Positions 12,572-18,586 of a DNA stretch of 49,648 nucleotides are shown here, one piece after another (the stretch's first letter is position 1; each line of letters begins with the position of its first letter). Position numbers and translations under genes: made by a program. Source of the stretch: a virus; the IMG/VR virus record IMGVR_UViG_3300042465_005627, positions 1 through 49,648 of that record; one strand, given 5' to 3'. The notes under the pieces are model-generated. The model saw only the letters and a list, made by a program, of their open reading frames with translations. It had not been told where the DNA came from and made no database searches.

Positions 12572-13033
12572 ATGCAAAATACAACACAGTATATTACAGA
12601 AGCAGAAGGCGGCTACGAGCTGTGCATTACACTTGACAACGAGCAGTGTGCGGGCGTTAACGTTGAGAGCATTACTATGTTTATTAGCAATGTAAACGAC
12701 GCAGAAGACGGCGACGAAGCTTGCTATTACGATGGGGACTTAGCTGTTAACTACAACATAGACACTTTGCAAAACGATGAGACAGCGCAGACAATGGGAA
12801 CGCTGTTAGTGCGCAACATACACAGCGAAGACGAAGTTACTGCTGTTATGGGACAGTTTTATTGGGAGGGAGCATTTACACAACGTTTAAATGCTATACT
12901 TGTGGAACACGGCTTTACTGCTAACACAGTACACACTAGCGAGTGGGGCATGCAAGACGAGGGACGTGCAAGCTACGACGCTTGCGAGCTTGCGGACGAG
13001 ATACGCAATATAATGCAAACTGCTACAGCGTAA
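12572..13033 (+). CDS. YC-free island protein 3
   Basis: A 153-residue, strongly acidic, proline-free protein. The C-terminal part (FTQRLNAILVEHGFTANTVHTSEWGMQDEGRASYD) aligns with the next gene's FMRELKELLTAKGFDASDVSYSEQGMQGDTYVSCD, marking them as diverged paralogues. SD TAGGAG precedes ATG 12572. No family recognised. The acidic composition and lack of proline may mean a DNA-mimic or protein-binding role; that is speculation. Confidence 0.78.
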   Translation: MQNTTQYITEAEGGYELCITLDNEQCAGVNVESITMFISNVNDAEDGDEACYYDGDLAVNYNIDTLQNDETAQTMGTLLVRNIHSEDEVTAVMGQFYWEGAFTQRLNAILVEHGFTANTVHTSEWGMQDEGRASYDACELADEIRNIMQTATA

Positions 13034-13043
13034 AGGGTTATTA

Positions 13044-13082
13044 TATAGCACACTTGCAATTTGGACGCAAGTGTGCTATAAT
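13044..13082 (+). promoter_or_regulatory. Dyad promoter, copy 3
   Basis: -35 TTGCAA 13054-13059, 17 bases, TATAAT 13077-13082. TATAGCACACTTGC (13044-13057) and GCAAGTGTGCTATA (13067-13080) are perfect 14-base arms with a 9-base spacer. Both arms differ from copy 1 yet still pair. Confidence 0.8.
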
Positions 13083-13109
13083 ACATTTTTAAGCAACAAA
13101 GGAAACACA

Positions 13110-13448
13110 ATGTATAAAATTAACGCAACACTAAACACAAATGGCAACGGCTATTGGAGCAGCACTAAAGCGGCTGTAGAGATTACAGCATTGCAACTTG
13201 CATACACAAACGACGAGCTGGACTTTGGCGAACTACGTGTGCGCTTTAACACAGCAACTTGGGACACAAGCAAGCTGGGGCTTATATACACAGACAAACA
13301 GTTTATGCGAGAGCTTAAAGAGCTGTTAACTGCTAAGGGCTTTGACGCTAGCGATGTAAGCTACAGCGAGCAGGGCATGCAAGGGGACACTTATGTTAGC
13401 TGTGACGTGGGACAATGTTTTATTAACACGTTTATGCAACACGCATAA
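13110..13448 (+). CDS. YC-free island protein 4
   Basis: A 112-residue, proline-free paralogue of the preceding protein. The shared core is a helix, GFDASDVSYSEQGMQ and a final SCD segment. N-terminal MYKINATLNTNGNGYWSSTKAAVEITALQL looks like strands. SD AAAGGAAA precedes ATG 13110. Last gene of the island; normal dinucleotide use returns 15 bases after its stop. Confidence 0.78.
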   Translation: MYKINATLNTNGNGYWSSTKAAVEITALQLAYTNDELDFGELRVRFNTATWDTSKLGLIYTDKQFMRELKELLTAKGFDASDVSYSEQGMQGDTYVSCDVGQCFINTFMQHA

Positions 13449-13463
13449 CAGCACAGGGGCGGT

Positions 13464-13474
13464 GGCCCCGCTGC
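13464..13474 (+). repeat. GGCCCCGCTGC repeat, copy 4
   Basis: Fourth copy, preceded by GGGGCGGT so that GGGGC and GCCCC can form a hairpin, and followed eight bases later by a -35 box. It marks the right boundary of the YC-free island. Confidence 0.6.
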
Positions 13475-13482
13475 TGTAGGGG

Positions 13483-13511
13483 TTGACACTTTCTTCGTTT
13501 GGTTGTATAAT
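13483..13511 (+). promoter_or_regulatory. Early promoter, leaderless output
   Basis: TTGACA 13483-13488, 17 bases, TATAAT 13506-13511; ATG 13518 is six bases later, at the predicted +1. Confidence 0.88.
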
Positions 13512-13517
13512 ATAAAT

Positions 13518-13907
13518 ATGAACATGACAGAACTATTCATCGCAACTCTCCTAGGGATCTTGATAGGATGGCAGGCTGCCAAGCGTGTGCATCTACAGGG
13601 ATTCCGTGACCTACTACGAGCCTTGAAGGTCACGGAAGAGGATCTACTCCGAGCCATGATCAAGGTCCAATCAGGTGAATGGCAGCCGGATGAAGATGAG
13701 GGAGCCAAGGATGGCACAGTGGTTGATGTCAAACTTGAGCAACAGGGCACAGAGATCTTCGCTTATCGCAAGAGTGATAACCAGTTCCTGGCACAGGGAT
13801 CAAACGCAGACACGTTGATCGAGAGATTGACCCAAAACCTCACACCCTGTAAGGTGGTTGTGGCCCAAGAGGACGGCGCTGATCTGTTGCAGAAAAGCCA
13901 CACCTAA
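13518..13907 (+). CDS. N-terminally anchored membrane protein
   Basis: A 129-residue protein. Hydrophobic segment at about residues 4-18 (TELFIATLLGILIGW), then a basic and acidic cytoplasmic-type region and a C-terminal domain (VVDVKLEQQGTEIFAYRKSDNQFLAQGSNADTLIERLTQ). No SD exists; ATG 13518 lies at +1, so the mRNA is predicted leaderless (a second ATG at 13524 is also possible). Unknown family. Confidence 0.75.
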   Translation: MNMTELFIATLLGILIGWQAAKRVHLQGFRDLLRALKVTEEDLLRAMIKVQSGEWQPDEDEGAKDGTVVDVKLEQQGTEIFAYRKSDNQFLAQGSNADTLIERLTQNLTPCKVVVAQEDGADLLQKSHT

Positions 13908-13912
13908 TTTGG

Positions 13913-13941
13913 TTGACAATCTGGCTCATCAGTGTTATAAT
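13913..13941 (+). promoter_or_regulatory. Early promoter, leaderless output
   Basis: TTGACA 13913-13918, 17 bases, TATAAT 13936-13941, then ACACAC and ATG 13948. Confidence 0.9.
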
Positions 13942-13947
13942 ACACAC

Positions 13948-14178
13948 ATGAACAGAACAAATGACATCTTACAGTGGACCGGAGCAGCGGCCATTATCGC
14001 CATGCATGTGCTCAACGCCATGGGTCCTGAAGCATATCCCTGGAACATCATCGCAGCATTCATAGGCACAGTGGCATTCCTTGCATGGACCGTGCGTGTG
14101 CGTAACTTACCTCAGTTCACTGTCAACGTGGTAGCACTGCTGATAGGCTTTGTGGGACTATACAAGGCATTTGGATAA
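13948..14178 (+). CDS. Small multi-pass membrane protein
   Basis: A 76-residue protein with three hydrophobic segments at about residues 10-25, 34-50 and 59-75 (WTGAAAIIAMHVL, WNIIAAFIGTVAFLAWTV, VNVVALLIGFVGLY). No SD; the start coincides with the predicted +1. Followed by an SD-led gene in the same unit. Unknown function in the host membrane. Confidence 0.78.
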   Translation: MNRTNDILQWTGAAAIIAMHVLNAMGPEAYPWNIIAAFIGTVAFLAWTVRVRNLPQFTVNVVALLIGFVGLYKAFG

Positions 14179-14194
14179 CAACAAGGAGCAGATC

Positions 14195-14449
14195 ATGAAC
14201 AAATTCTTGGAATTCACTGTGCTGACCGCAGACGAACAAGCAATGATACAACAATATCGCAGTCCTGTCAACGAACTCAGCGTGGTCAAACAGGTTCCTA
14301 TAGCTGAGGCTGAATACTTCAGGGCCTTGGTCAAACGAGCCAGTCCCGGGCAGCGTGTTCGTGTGCGCTATCGTGGACCTAGATACGATCACATGCGCCA
14401 GACCACACTTCGCAGCAACGCGGTTCACGTTTCTATCTATGCGGACTAA
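14195..14449 (+). CDS. Hypothetical protein, 84 residues
   Basis: MNKFLEFTVLTADEQAMIQQYRSPVNELSVVKQVPIAEAEYF..., with a basic C-terminal half (GQRVRVRYRGPRYDHMRQ). SD AAGGAG precedes ATG 14195. The mixed beta and basic composition could fit nucleic-acid binding. Same unit as the membrane protein; family not recognised. Confidence 0.75.
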   Translation: MNKFLEFTVLTADEQAMIQQYRSPVNELSVVKQVPIAEAEYFRALVKRASPGQRVRVRYRGPRYDHMRQTTLRSNAVHVSIYAD

Positions 14450-14456
14450 CCCCACG

Positions 14457-14462
14457 TAAATA
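14457..14462 (+). promoter_or_regulatory. Late-type promoter box TAAATA
   Basis: GTAAATA followed by TCAC and ATG 14467. The spacing would place +1 at or next to the start codon of the methyltransferase gene, which lacks an SD. Confidence 0.6.
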
Positions 14463-14466
14463 TCAC

Positions 14467-15414
14467 ATGCAGACCAACATCATTCACCTACAAGACTGCG
14501 TGGCCGGCATGCTGTCCCTGCCCGCAGCCAGTGTGGACATGGTCACAACTTCCCCGCCCTACAACCTAGGCATTGACTACAGCACCTATCAGGACAACAA
14601 ACCCAGACAGGAATACCTAGAATGGTTGGACGGGGTGTTTGCTGCCGTCAAGCACTGCCTCAAAGACACAGGCCACTTTTGGTTGAACATGGGCTACAGC
14701 AACATCGATCCCTGGGTGGGCATGGATGTGGCCATGATCGCTCGCAGACATTTCGTCCTGCAGAACAACTTTGCCTGGGTCAAAAGCATCGCAGTCAATG
14801 ACGTGACTTCTGGGCATTTCAAACCCATCAACAGCACACGATTCGCTAATCCCACGTGGGAACATCTGTTTCACTTCACCAAAACCGGCGCTGTGGTCTG
14901 TGACAAGTTGGCGGTTGGAGTGCCTTACATGTGGGACTGCAACATTGACAACTCCGGTCGCGTTCGCGGGCGCTTGGCCAAGAAGATGGGATTCACAGAC
15001 ATCAAAGACTTCAATCGTCGAGCCACTGCTGCTGAACAGGCCAAACTCGCAGCTGATCTAGCACAGAAGATGGCTGCTCAGAAACCACGTCCAGATGTGC
15101 GATGCCGGGGCAACAGCTGGTATGTGCCCTATGATACCATAGCCAATCGAGAGCTACACAGGGGCAGTCATCCCGCCACGTTCCCCGTGGCCCTAATCGA
15201 ACAGTGCATACGGTTCAGCGGAGTCAAGTCGGGAGTGTTGGTGGATCCATTCATGGGATCAGGAACCAGTGCTGTGGCCGCGCAGCGTCAGGGCTTGGAC
15301 TACATTGGATTTGACATTGATGCAGACTACATCCAGTTTGCTGAAGATAGGATCCGTGATCAAGCCCAGGGATCTGCGCCATTGAATCCCCTGTTTTTCG
15401 AAGCTACGGAATAA
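14467..15414 (+). CDS. DNA methyltransferase, beta class (N6-A or N4-C)
   Basis: A 315-residue methyltransferase. Catalytic motif IV TSPPYN at residues 28-33 precedes the AdoMet-binding motif I DPFMGSGT at about 260-267. This IV-to-I order defines the beta class of amino-methyltransferases acting on exocyclic amines of adenine or cytosine. The middle part (about 125-225) is the likely target-recognition region. No restriction enzyme is adjacent, so it probably protects or marks phage DNA. The gene has a TAAATA box and no SD, suggesting late, leaderless expression. Confidence 0.92.
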   Translation: MQTNIIHLQDCVAGMLSLPAASVDMVTTSPPYNLGIDYSTYQDNKPRQEYLEWLDGVFAAVKHCLKDTGHFWLNMGYSNIDPWVGMDVAMIARRHFVLQNNFAWVKSIAVNDVTSGHFKPINSTRFANPTWEHLFHFTKTGAVVCDKLAVGVPYMWDCNIDNSGRVRGRLAKKMGFTDIKDFNRRATAAEQAKLAADLAQKMAAQKPRPDVRCRGNSWYVPYDTIANRELHRGSHPATFPVALIEQCIRFSGVKSGVLVDPFMGSGTSAVAAQRQGLDYIGFDIDADYIQFAEDRIRDQAQGSAPLNPLFFEATE

Positions 15415-15433
15415 CCCTACTCGATCTAGGGTT
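15413..15433 (+). terminator. Weak terminator hairpin
   Basis: AACCCTA (15413-15419) / TAGGGTT (15427-15433) with loop CTCGATC; only a short, interrupted T-run follows. Confidence 0.5.
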
Positions 15434-15447
15434 ATATTTGAATTTGG

Positions 15448-15476
15448 TTGACAACCCAGCCAATCTGTCATATAAT
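15448..15476 (+). promoter_or_regulatory. Early promoter
   Basis: TTGACA 15448-15453, 17 bases, TATAAT 15471-15476. Confidence 0.9.
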
Positions 15477-15514
15477 AGACACATAGCAACAAAGAAACAC
15501 AGAAGGAGCGATAT

Positions 15515-15721
15515 ATGACAATAACAGTAGCACAGATGATCCAGGCATTGCAGGCATTGCCTCAGGACGCAGAGTTGGTAGTAACCGAGAGTGGTTATTA
15601 CTGCTATGGCGAGTTTGCAACTATCATGTTGCCAGAAGCCTACACAGTAGAAGGTGAAGACGAAGACGTTGCCCGGGGCACACAAGTCTACCGCATTGGT
15701 CACAGTCACCAAAGCTACTAA
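15515..15721 (+). CDS. Small phage protein (QALQALPQDAELVV type)
   Basis: A 68-residue protein. MTITVAQMIQALQALPQDAELVVTESGYYCYGEF matches a widespread short phage/bacterial pattern, helix then LPQDAEVVV strand, with no known function. SD AAGGAGCGA precedes ATG 15515. Single-gene unit. Confidence 0.8.
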   Translation: MTITVAQMIQALQALPQDAELVVTESGYYCYGEFATIMLPEAYTVEGEDEDVARGTQVYRIGHSHQSY

Positions 15722-15733
15722 TAACCTGAGTGG

Positions 15734-15762
15734 TTGACAGGTTATCCAAAAGGTGTTATAAT
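15734..15762 (+). promoter_or_regulatory. Early promoter
   Basis: TTGACA 15734-15739, 17 bases, TATAAT 15757-15762. Confidence 0.9.
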
Positions 15763-15797
15763 ACACACATAGTAACAAAGCAATAGGAGCGAACCAA

Positions 15798-16190
15798 ATG
15801 GCTAAAGTAAATTATGACAACTTCGCCTCGTTTGATATCAACGAGTGCTGTGACCACTTTGACTCAGAGAAGCCCAGCAACTGGAAGAAGATCGGTAAGT
15901 TCATCGTAGCAGACGGACAGGACTACTTGCAGGTCCTGGAAGAGGGTTTTGACTACGATAGAGAAGACATTGGTGATGGCGAGTATGCGGCCTTTGACGC
16001 AGGCGTCAAGTATGCGCTGACAAAGATGAACATTGCCTTTGAAGCAGCCGGTTTGGACCTTCAGATCTGCTCTGTGGACCTGGTAGAAAGCATGGGATTC
16101 GTGTTAGTGCGCACTGACGATGAGCCCGAGGATTTCGTCAAGCGTGTGCTGAAAAAGCCCGTGATGATGGTAGAAAGCTGGGTGGACTAA
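15798..16190 (+). CDS. Hypothetical acidic protein, 130 residues
   Basis: MAKVNYDNFASFDINECCDHFDSEKPSNWKKIGKFIVADGQDYLQVLEE.... Many Asp/Glu; the C-terminus alternates strand and helix (LQICSVDLVESMGFVLVRTDDEPEDFVKRVLKK). SD TAGGAGCGA precedes ATG 15798. Single-gene unit. Family not recognised; the acidic character would suit an inhibitor that binds a host protein, but there is no direct evidence. Confidence 0.78.
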   Translation: MAKVNYDNFASFDINECCDHFDSEKPSNWKKIGKFIVADGQDYLQVLEEGFDYDREDIGDGEYAAFDAGVKYALTKMNIAFEAAGLDLQICSVDLVESMGFVLVRTDDEPEDFVKRVLKKPVMMVESWVD

Positions 16191-16198
16191 TTGCCAAA

Positions 16199-16255
16199 GT
16201 GTCAACCCTACCACTAGACCCTGCAACTCGCCTGGGCACTTCGTGGGGTTGACAC
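16199..16255. promoter_or_regulatory. Inverted repeat sharing a -35 box
   Basis: GTGTCAACCC (16199-16208) and GGGTTGACAC (16246-16255) are perfect 10-base arms 37 bases apart. The right arm contains the TTGACA of the next promoter. Possible looping operator. Confidence 0.5.
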
Positions 16256-16277
16256 AGAGGCTTTTTGGTTGTATAAT
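16249..16277 (+). promoter_or_regulatory. Early promoter
   Basis: TTGACA 16249-16254, 17 bases, TATAAT 16272-16277. Confidence 0.9.
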
Positions 16278-16303
16278 CAACACATAGCAACAAAGGAGCG
16301 GCA

Positions 16304-16507
16304 ATGATCAAGAACAAAGAATTAGCGTTTGAACTGTTTCTAAAAGACATGGAGCAACCTGTGTTTCAATTTGCCATCTATCGCAGTTTCAAAAGATGGG
16401 CAGACCTTAGAGATCAATTGGTAAAAGTCTATGTGGACAAGACCGGGATCCCTGCTAATGAGTTCCACTCTCAAATAGCCCTAAAGAACGCAGGGTTATT
16501 GGGTTGA
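16304..16507 (+). CDS. Hypothetical helical protein, 67 residues
   Basis: MIKNKELAFELFLKDMEQPVFQFAIYRSFKRWADLRDQLVKVYVDKTGI...: amphipathic and basic, largely helical. SD AAAGGAGCGG precedes ATG 16304. Its stop lies in the TTGACA of the next promoter. No family recognised. Confidence 0.72.
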   Translation: MIKNKELAFELFLKDMEQPVFQFAIYRSFKRWADLRDQLVKVYVDKTGIPANEFHSQIALKNAGLLG

Positions 16508-16532
16508 CAAATTGGCTGCTTGATCGTATAAT
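16504..16532 (+). promoter_or_regulatory. Early promoter
   Basis: TTGACA 16504-16509, 17 bases, TATAAT 16527-16532. Confidence 0.9.
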
Positions 16533-16560
16533 AAACACATACACACACAAAGGAGCAACA

Positions 16561-16908
16561 ATGACTATCACAGCAACCCCAGAGCAGATCCCCATGATCG
16601 TAGCCGAAGCTGAATTCGCTGCCCACGCCGCAGCTGATCAATACTTTCGCCAAGAGCTGGGCGGCAGGGATCAATTCGCATGCGGCTTTGCCTGGGTGAA
16701 GATCTACGGTGTCAAGGGCAACACCAAGTTGGGCCGGGCCTTGAAGGCCACCGGGATCCGTCCTTCATACTCAGGCGGCTTAGAGATGTGGAATCCATCC
16801 AAGTTTGGATGCCAGAACGTGGACACGCTGGAAGCAGGCGCCCGTGCCGCAGCCGGTGTGTTTGAGAAGTATGGCTTTGAGGCCTATGCGGGCAGCAGAC
16901 TTGATTAA
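16561..16908 (+). CDS. Conserved phage-type hypothetical protein
   Basis: A 115-residue protein. GGRDQFACGFAWVKIYGVKGNTKLGRALKATGIRPSYSGGLEMWNPSKFGCQNVDTLEAGARAAAGVFEKYGFEAYAGSRLD is a pattern I recall from several phage and plasmid proteins of unknown function. It has a C-terminal helix-strand unit typical of a compact alpha/beta domain. SD AAAGGAGCAA precedes ATG 16561. Confidence 0.8.
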   Translation: MTITATPEQIPMIVAEAEFAAHAAADQYFRQELGGRDQFACGFAWVKIYGVKGNTKLGRALKATGIRPSYSGGLEMWNPSKFGCQNVDTLEAGARAAAGVFEKYGFEAYAGSRLD

Positions 16909-16912
16909 CCCT

Positions 16913-16930
16913 AGACCCTGGAGGGTCTTT
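16913..16930 (+). terminator. Short terminator-like hairpin
   Basis: AGACCC / GGGTCT with loop TGGA, then TT GGTTGACA; overlaps the approach to the next promoter. Confidence 0.5.
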
Positions 16931-16932
16931 GG

Positions 16933-16961
16933 TTGACAGTTTGGCTAATCGGCGTTATAAT
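16933..16961 (+). promoter_or_regulatory. Early promoter
   Basis: TTGACA 16933-16938, 17 bases, TATAAT 16956-16961. Confidence 0.9.
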
Positions 16962-16995
16962 TAACACATACACAAACACTTACAGAAAGACACAA

Positions 16996-17181
16996 ATGAC
17001 AACTAATCAAGCAATGTTCGTATTCATAGCAGGACTGCTTCTCACACTGGGTGCAGTAGGTGGTGTAGAGGCCAGCGTAGATGCAGAGCAACTCACAGGT
17101 TCGTTGTTGTTGGCAGTGTTGGGCCTGTTAGGCATGTATGCGGGCACATTGGGTTTCCGTAACGCACACTACTTCGACTAA
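16996..17181 (+). CDS. Small two-segment membrane protein
   Basis: A 61-residue protein with hydrophobic segments at about residues 7-24 (FVFIAGLLLTLGAVGG) and 35-53 (GSLLLAVLGLLGMYAGTLGF). Weak SD AGAAAGA. One base separates its stop from the next start. Likely host inner membrane; no family recognised. Confidence 0.75.
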   Translation: MTTNQAMFVFIAGLLLTLGAVGGVEASVDAEQLTGSLLLAVLGLLGMYAGTLGFRNAHYFD

Positions 17182-17182
17182 C

Positions 17183-17497
17183 ATGGAAGCACTGAGAGAG
17201 ATCACAGGGGGCCAGTTCCCCGCCCACATATACCTTGTAGATGGCACGAATCTAGTATCGTATATCAAACAGGGCGAAACCGAAGCCTTCTACTTCAAGA
17301 ATCCCATCAAAGGATTTGACAAGAGAGGCCGTAAGTTTGAACCAGTAAAACCCAATCCATTCACAACGAAGAAAGAAACAAATGCAAAAACAGTCATTGG
17401 TAGTAGTGGGCAAGTATACACAGTCACAGAAGACTCGTGTAGCTGTCCCGGCTTCACGTATAGAGGTTCCTGCAAACACTTGGGCCAACATGATTGA
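17183..17497 (+). CDS. SWIM-type zinc-finger protein
   Basis: A 104-residue protein. The C-terminus has CSCPGFTYRGSCKH, a CxC-x8-CxH SWIM zinc finger; the upstream strand IGSSGQVYTVTEDS is typical of the domain. The N-terminal half, with FYFKNPIKGFDKRGRKFEPV, may be another small domain. SWIM fingers bind DNA or proteins. No SD is clear, so translation is probably coupled to the preceding membrane gene. Confidence 0.85.
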   Translation: MEALREITGGQFPAHIYLVDGTNLVSYIKQGETEAFYFKNPIKGFDKRGRKFEPVKPNPFTTKKETNAKTVIGSSGQVYTVTEDSCSCPGFTYRGSCKHLGQHD

Positions 17498-17515
17498 ATA
17501 CCTTAGAGGTGTGGC

Positions 17516-17740
17516 ATGATTCGGTTGGAAGGCTTATCCAAACAAGACGTGCAGATCTGCACACTGTTGTGGAACTGTGACACAGTAGAAGCAGTAGAGG
17601 TATTGGTCAACGCCATGCCCGCCGCATATAAACAACGTGCTGTTACCATGCGTGAGCTAATGACAGCAGCACAACTAGATACCATAGAGGACATTGATGA
17701 AAACATCACTGCTTATCTGCAGCATATTAGTAGCCGCTAG
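17516..17740 (+). CDS. Hypothetical protein, 74 residues
   Basis: MIRLEGLSKQDVQICTLLWNCDTVEAVEVLVNAMPAAYKQRAVTMRELMTAAQLDTIEDIDENITAYLQHISSR, all helical. I recall the opening L.GLSKQDVQICTLLW from short proteins of several large phages. Overlaps the next lipoprotein gene by 44 bases in another frame. Function unknown. Confidence 0.75.
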   Translation: MIRLEGLSKQDVQICTLLWNCDTVEAVEVLVNAMPAAYKQRAVTMRELMTAAQLDTIEDIDENITAYLQHISSR

Positions 17741-17909
17741 CACAGTAACGGGCTGCGCTACACACGATCGTAGAGACACTGCATATGATCCCAACCTGAG
17801 GCGGGGTCAGAGCCTGTTCGATCAGATCCCCAATTGGGAAGACTCAGCACAGAAGATATGTTGCGGACATCTTCGAAGCTGTGGTCCGGGACAATCGCCG
17901 AGGTGTTGA
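17697..17909 (+). CDS. Phage lipoprotein
   Basis: A 70-residue precursor. MKTSLLICSILVAASTVTGC is a lipoprotein signal peptide with lipobox TVTGC; cleavage would leave a Cys20-lipidated protein. The mature part has CATHDRRDTAYDPNLRRGQSLFDQIPNWE and two further Cys near the end. It starts inside the previous gene in another frame, with AGAGG upstream. Such small lipoproteins occur in many phages (exclusion, or spanin-like); no partner gene is nearby. Confidence 0.7.
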   Translation: MKTSLLICSILVAASTVTGCATHDRRDTAYDPNLRRGQSLFDQIPNWEDSAQKICCGHLRSCGPGQSPRC

Positions 17910-18066
17910 GAGGTCAGGTGGTGGCCATGGTGGGGTGGCCGGTTATGCATGTAGTGTTGTATAATAGCAACAGTAGTGGTAGCAAATCACCACCCTGAAA
18001 TGATAAGTAACTCACCCAAATTTTTTACGCAGCTGGTTTTTTTCAACTTCAAACTCTTTTTCTACT

Positions 18067-18336
18067 ATGAATCATACCTTACAACACAGAGACCTTGCAG
18101 GAGCCAATCTCTCACCCGGAGATCATTGCCTAGTCACTGAACACAATAGAATCATCCTAGCCCGTGTCTTAAAACTCTATGATGCCAGCAATCAACTACA
18201 GTTACAGCCATTAAGCAGTGATGCAGGTGGCCGTAGAAGCCGACCCAGTCAAAAACCCATTAGGCGAGAGTGCTACAATGTGTATAAGATCGCTGACACA
18301 GAAATCACCATGAGCATACTACGAGGGGCCATTTAA
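18067..18336 (+). CDS. Hypothetical protein, 89 residues
   Basis: MNHTLQHRDLAGANLSPGDHCLVTEHNRIILARVLKLYDASNQLQLQPLSS.... Strand-rich N-terminal half, basic linker (GGRRSRPSQKPIRREC), helical end. No SD; the region before ATG 18067 is pyrimidine-rich. A TATAAT at 17960-17965 lies upstream without a good -35. Family not recognised. Confidence 0.62.
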   Translation: MNHTLQHRDLAGANLSPGDHCLVTEHNRIILARVLKLYDASNQLQLQPLSSDAGGRRSRPSQKPIRRECYNVYKIADTEITMSILRGAI

Positions 18337-18381
18337 AAAACTGCGCCCAAAATTTTTAGGTGCATAGACCCATTTCAGCTG

Positions 18382-18387
18382 TAAATA
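18382..18387 (+). promoter_or_regulatory. Late-type promoter box TAAATA
   Basis: GTAAATA then CAAG and ATG 18392; the start codon is at or next to the predicted +1. Confidence 0.6.
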
Positions 18388-18391
18388 CAAG

Positions 18392-18586
18392 ATGCCTAAC
18401 ATCTATCACTTTCTATCACTGTCACCAGCTCCCTTGTTCTTGCTAGGGTTTATATACAGCATCTTCAATCCCATGCACATATGCAGTTCTTGGCCATATG
18501 AAATGAGTCTAATGTGGTTCGTAATGTTTCTAGCCCACTTAACACCGTGGTTCATATGGTTTCAACAACGCAACTCGACCAGGTAA
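18392..18586 (+). CDS. Small membrane protein
   Basis: A 64-residue protein with two hydrophobic segments (residues about 10-25, LSPAPLFLLGFIYSIF, and 38-56, MSLMWFVMFLAHLTPWFIWF) and a basic end. No SD; expression is probably from the TAAATA box four bases upstream. Confidence 0.65.
   Translation: MPNIYHFLSLSPAPLFLLGFIYSIFNPMHICSSWPYEMSLMWFVMFLAHLTPWFIWFQQRNSTR

Larger units (their letters stand above)
11948..13463 (+). other. YC-depleted island (no TC/CC dinucleotides)
   Basis: Reading every base of the plus strand here, I find a single TCC (12138-12140) and no other TC or CC. C occurs only after A or G. The rule covers four genes and all their intergenic promoters, and stops at both ends in ordinary sequence. 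The complementary dinucleotides GA and GG are common, so the constraint is strand-specific. Confidence 0.9.

Noticed and set aside
12281-13082. The dyads as intrinsic terminators
   Set aside because: The arms coincide with -35/-10 elements and the T-runs begin about 7-10 bases after the stem, so operator function fits better; a dual role is not excluded.
11948-13463. Recent hypermutation (C-to-T editing) as the sole cause of the YC gap
   Set aside because: Serines are all AGY, not decayed TCN codons, and the frames are intact, so single-step deamination cannot produce the pattern without long selection.
375-16961. Could the regular promoter-leader repeats be a CRISPR array?
   Set aside because: The repeats are functional promoters and ribosome-binding leaders separated by whole genes of varying length; no short uniform spacers.
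17937-17965. TATAAT at 17960-17965 as a promoter for gene 18067
   Set aside because: No acceptable -35 at 16-18 bases upstream; left unassigned.
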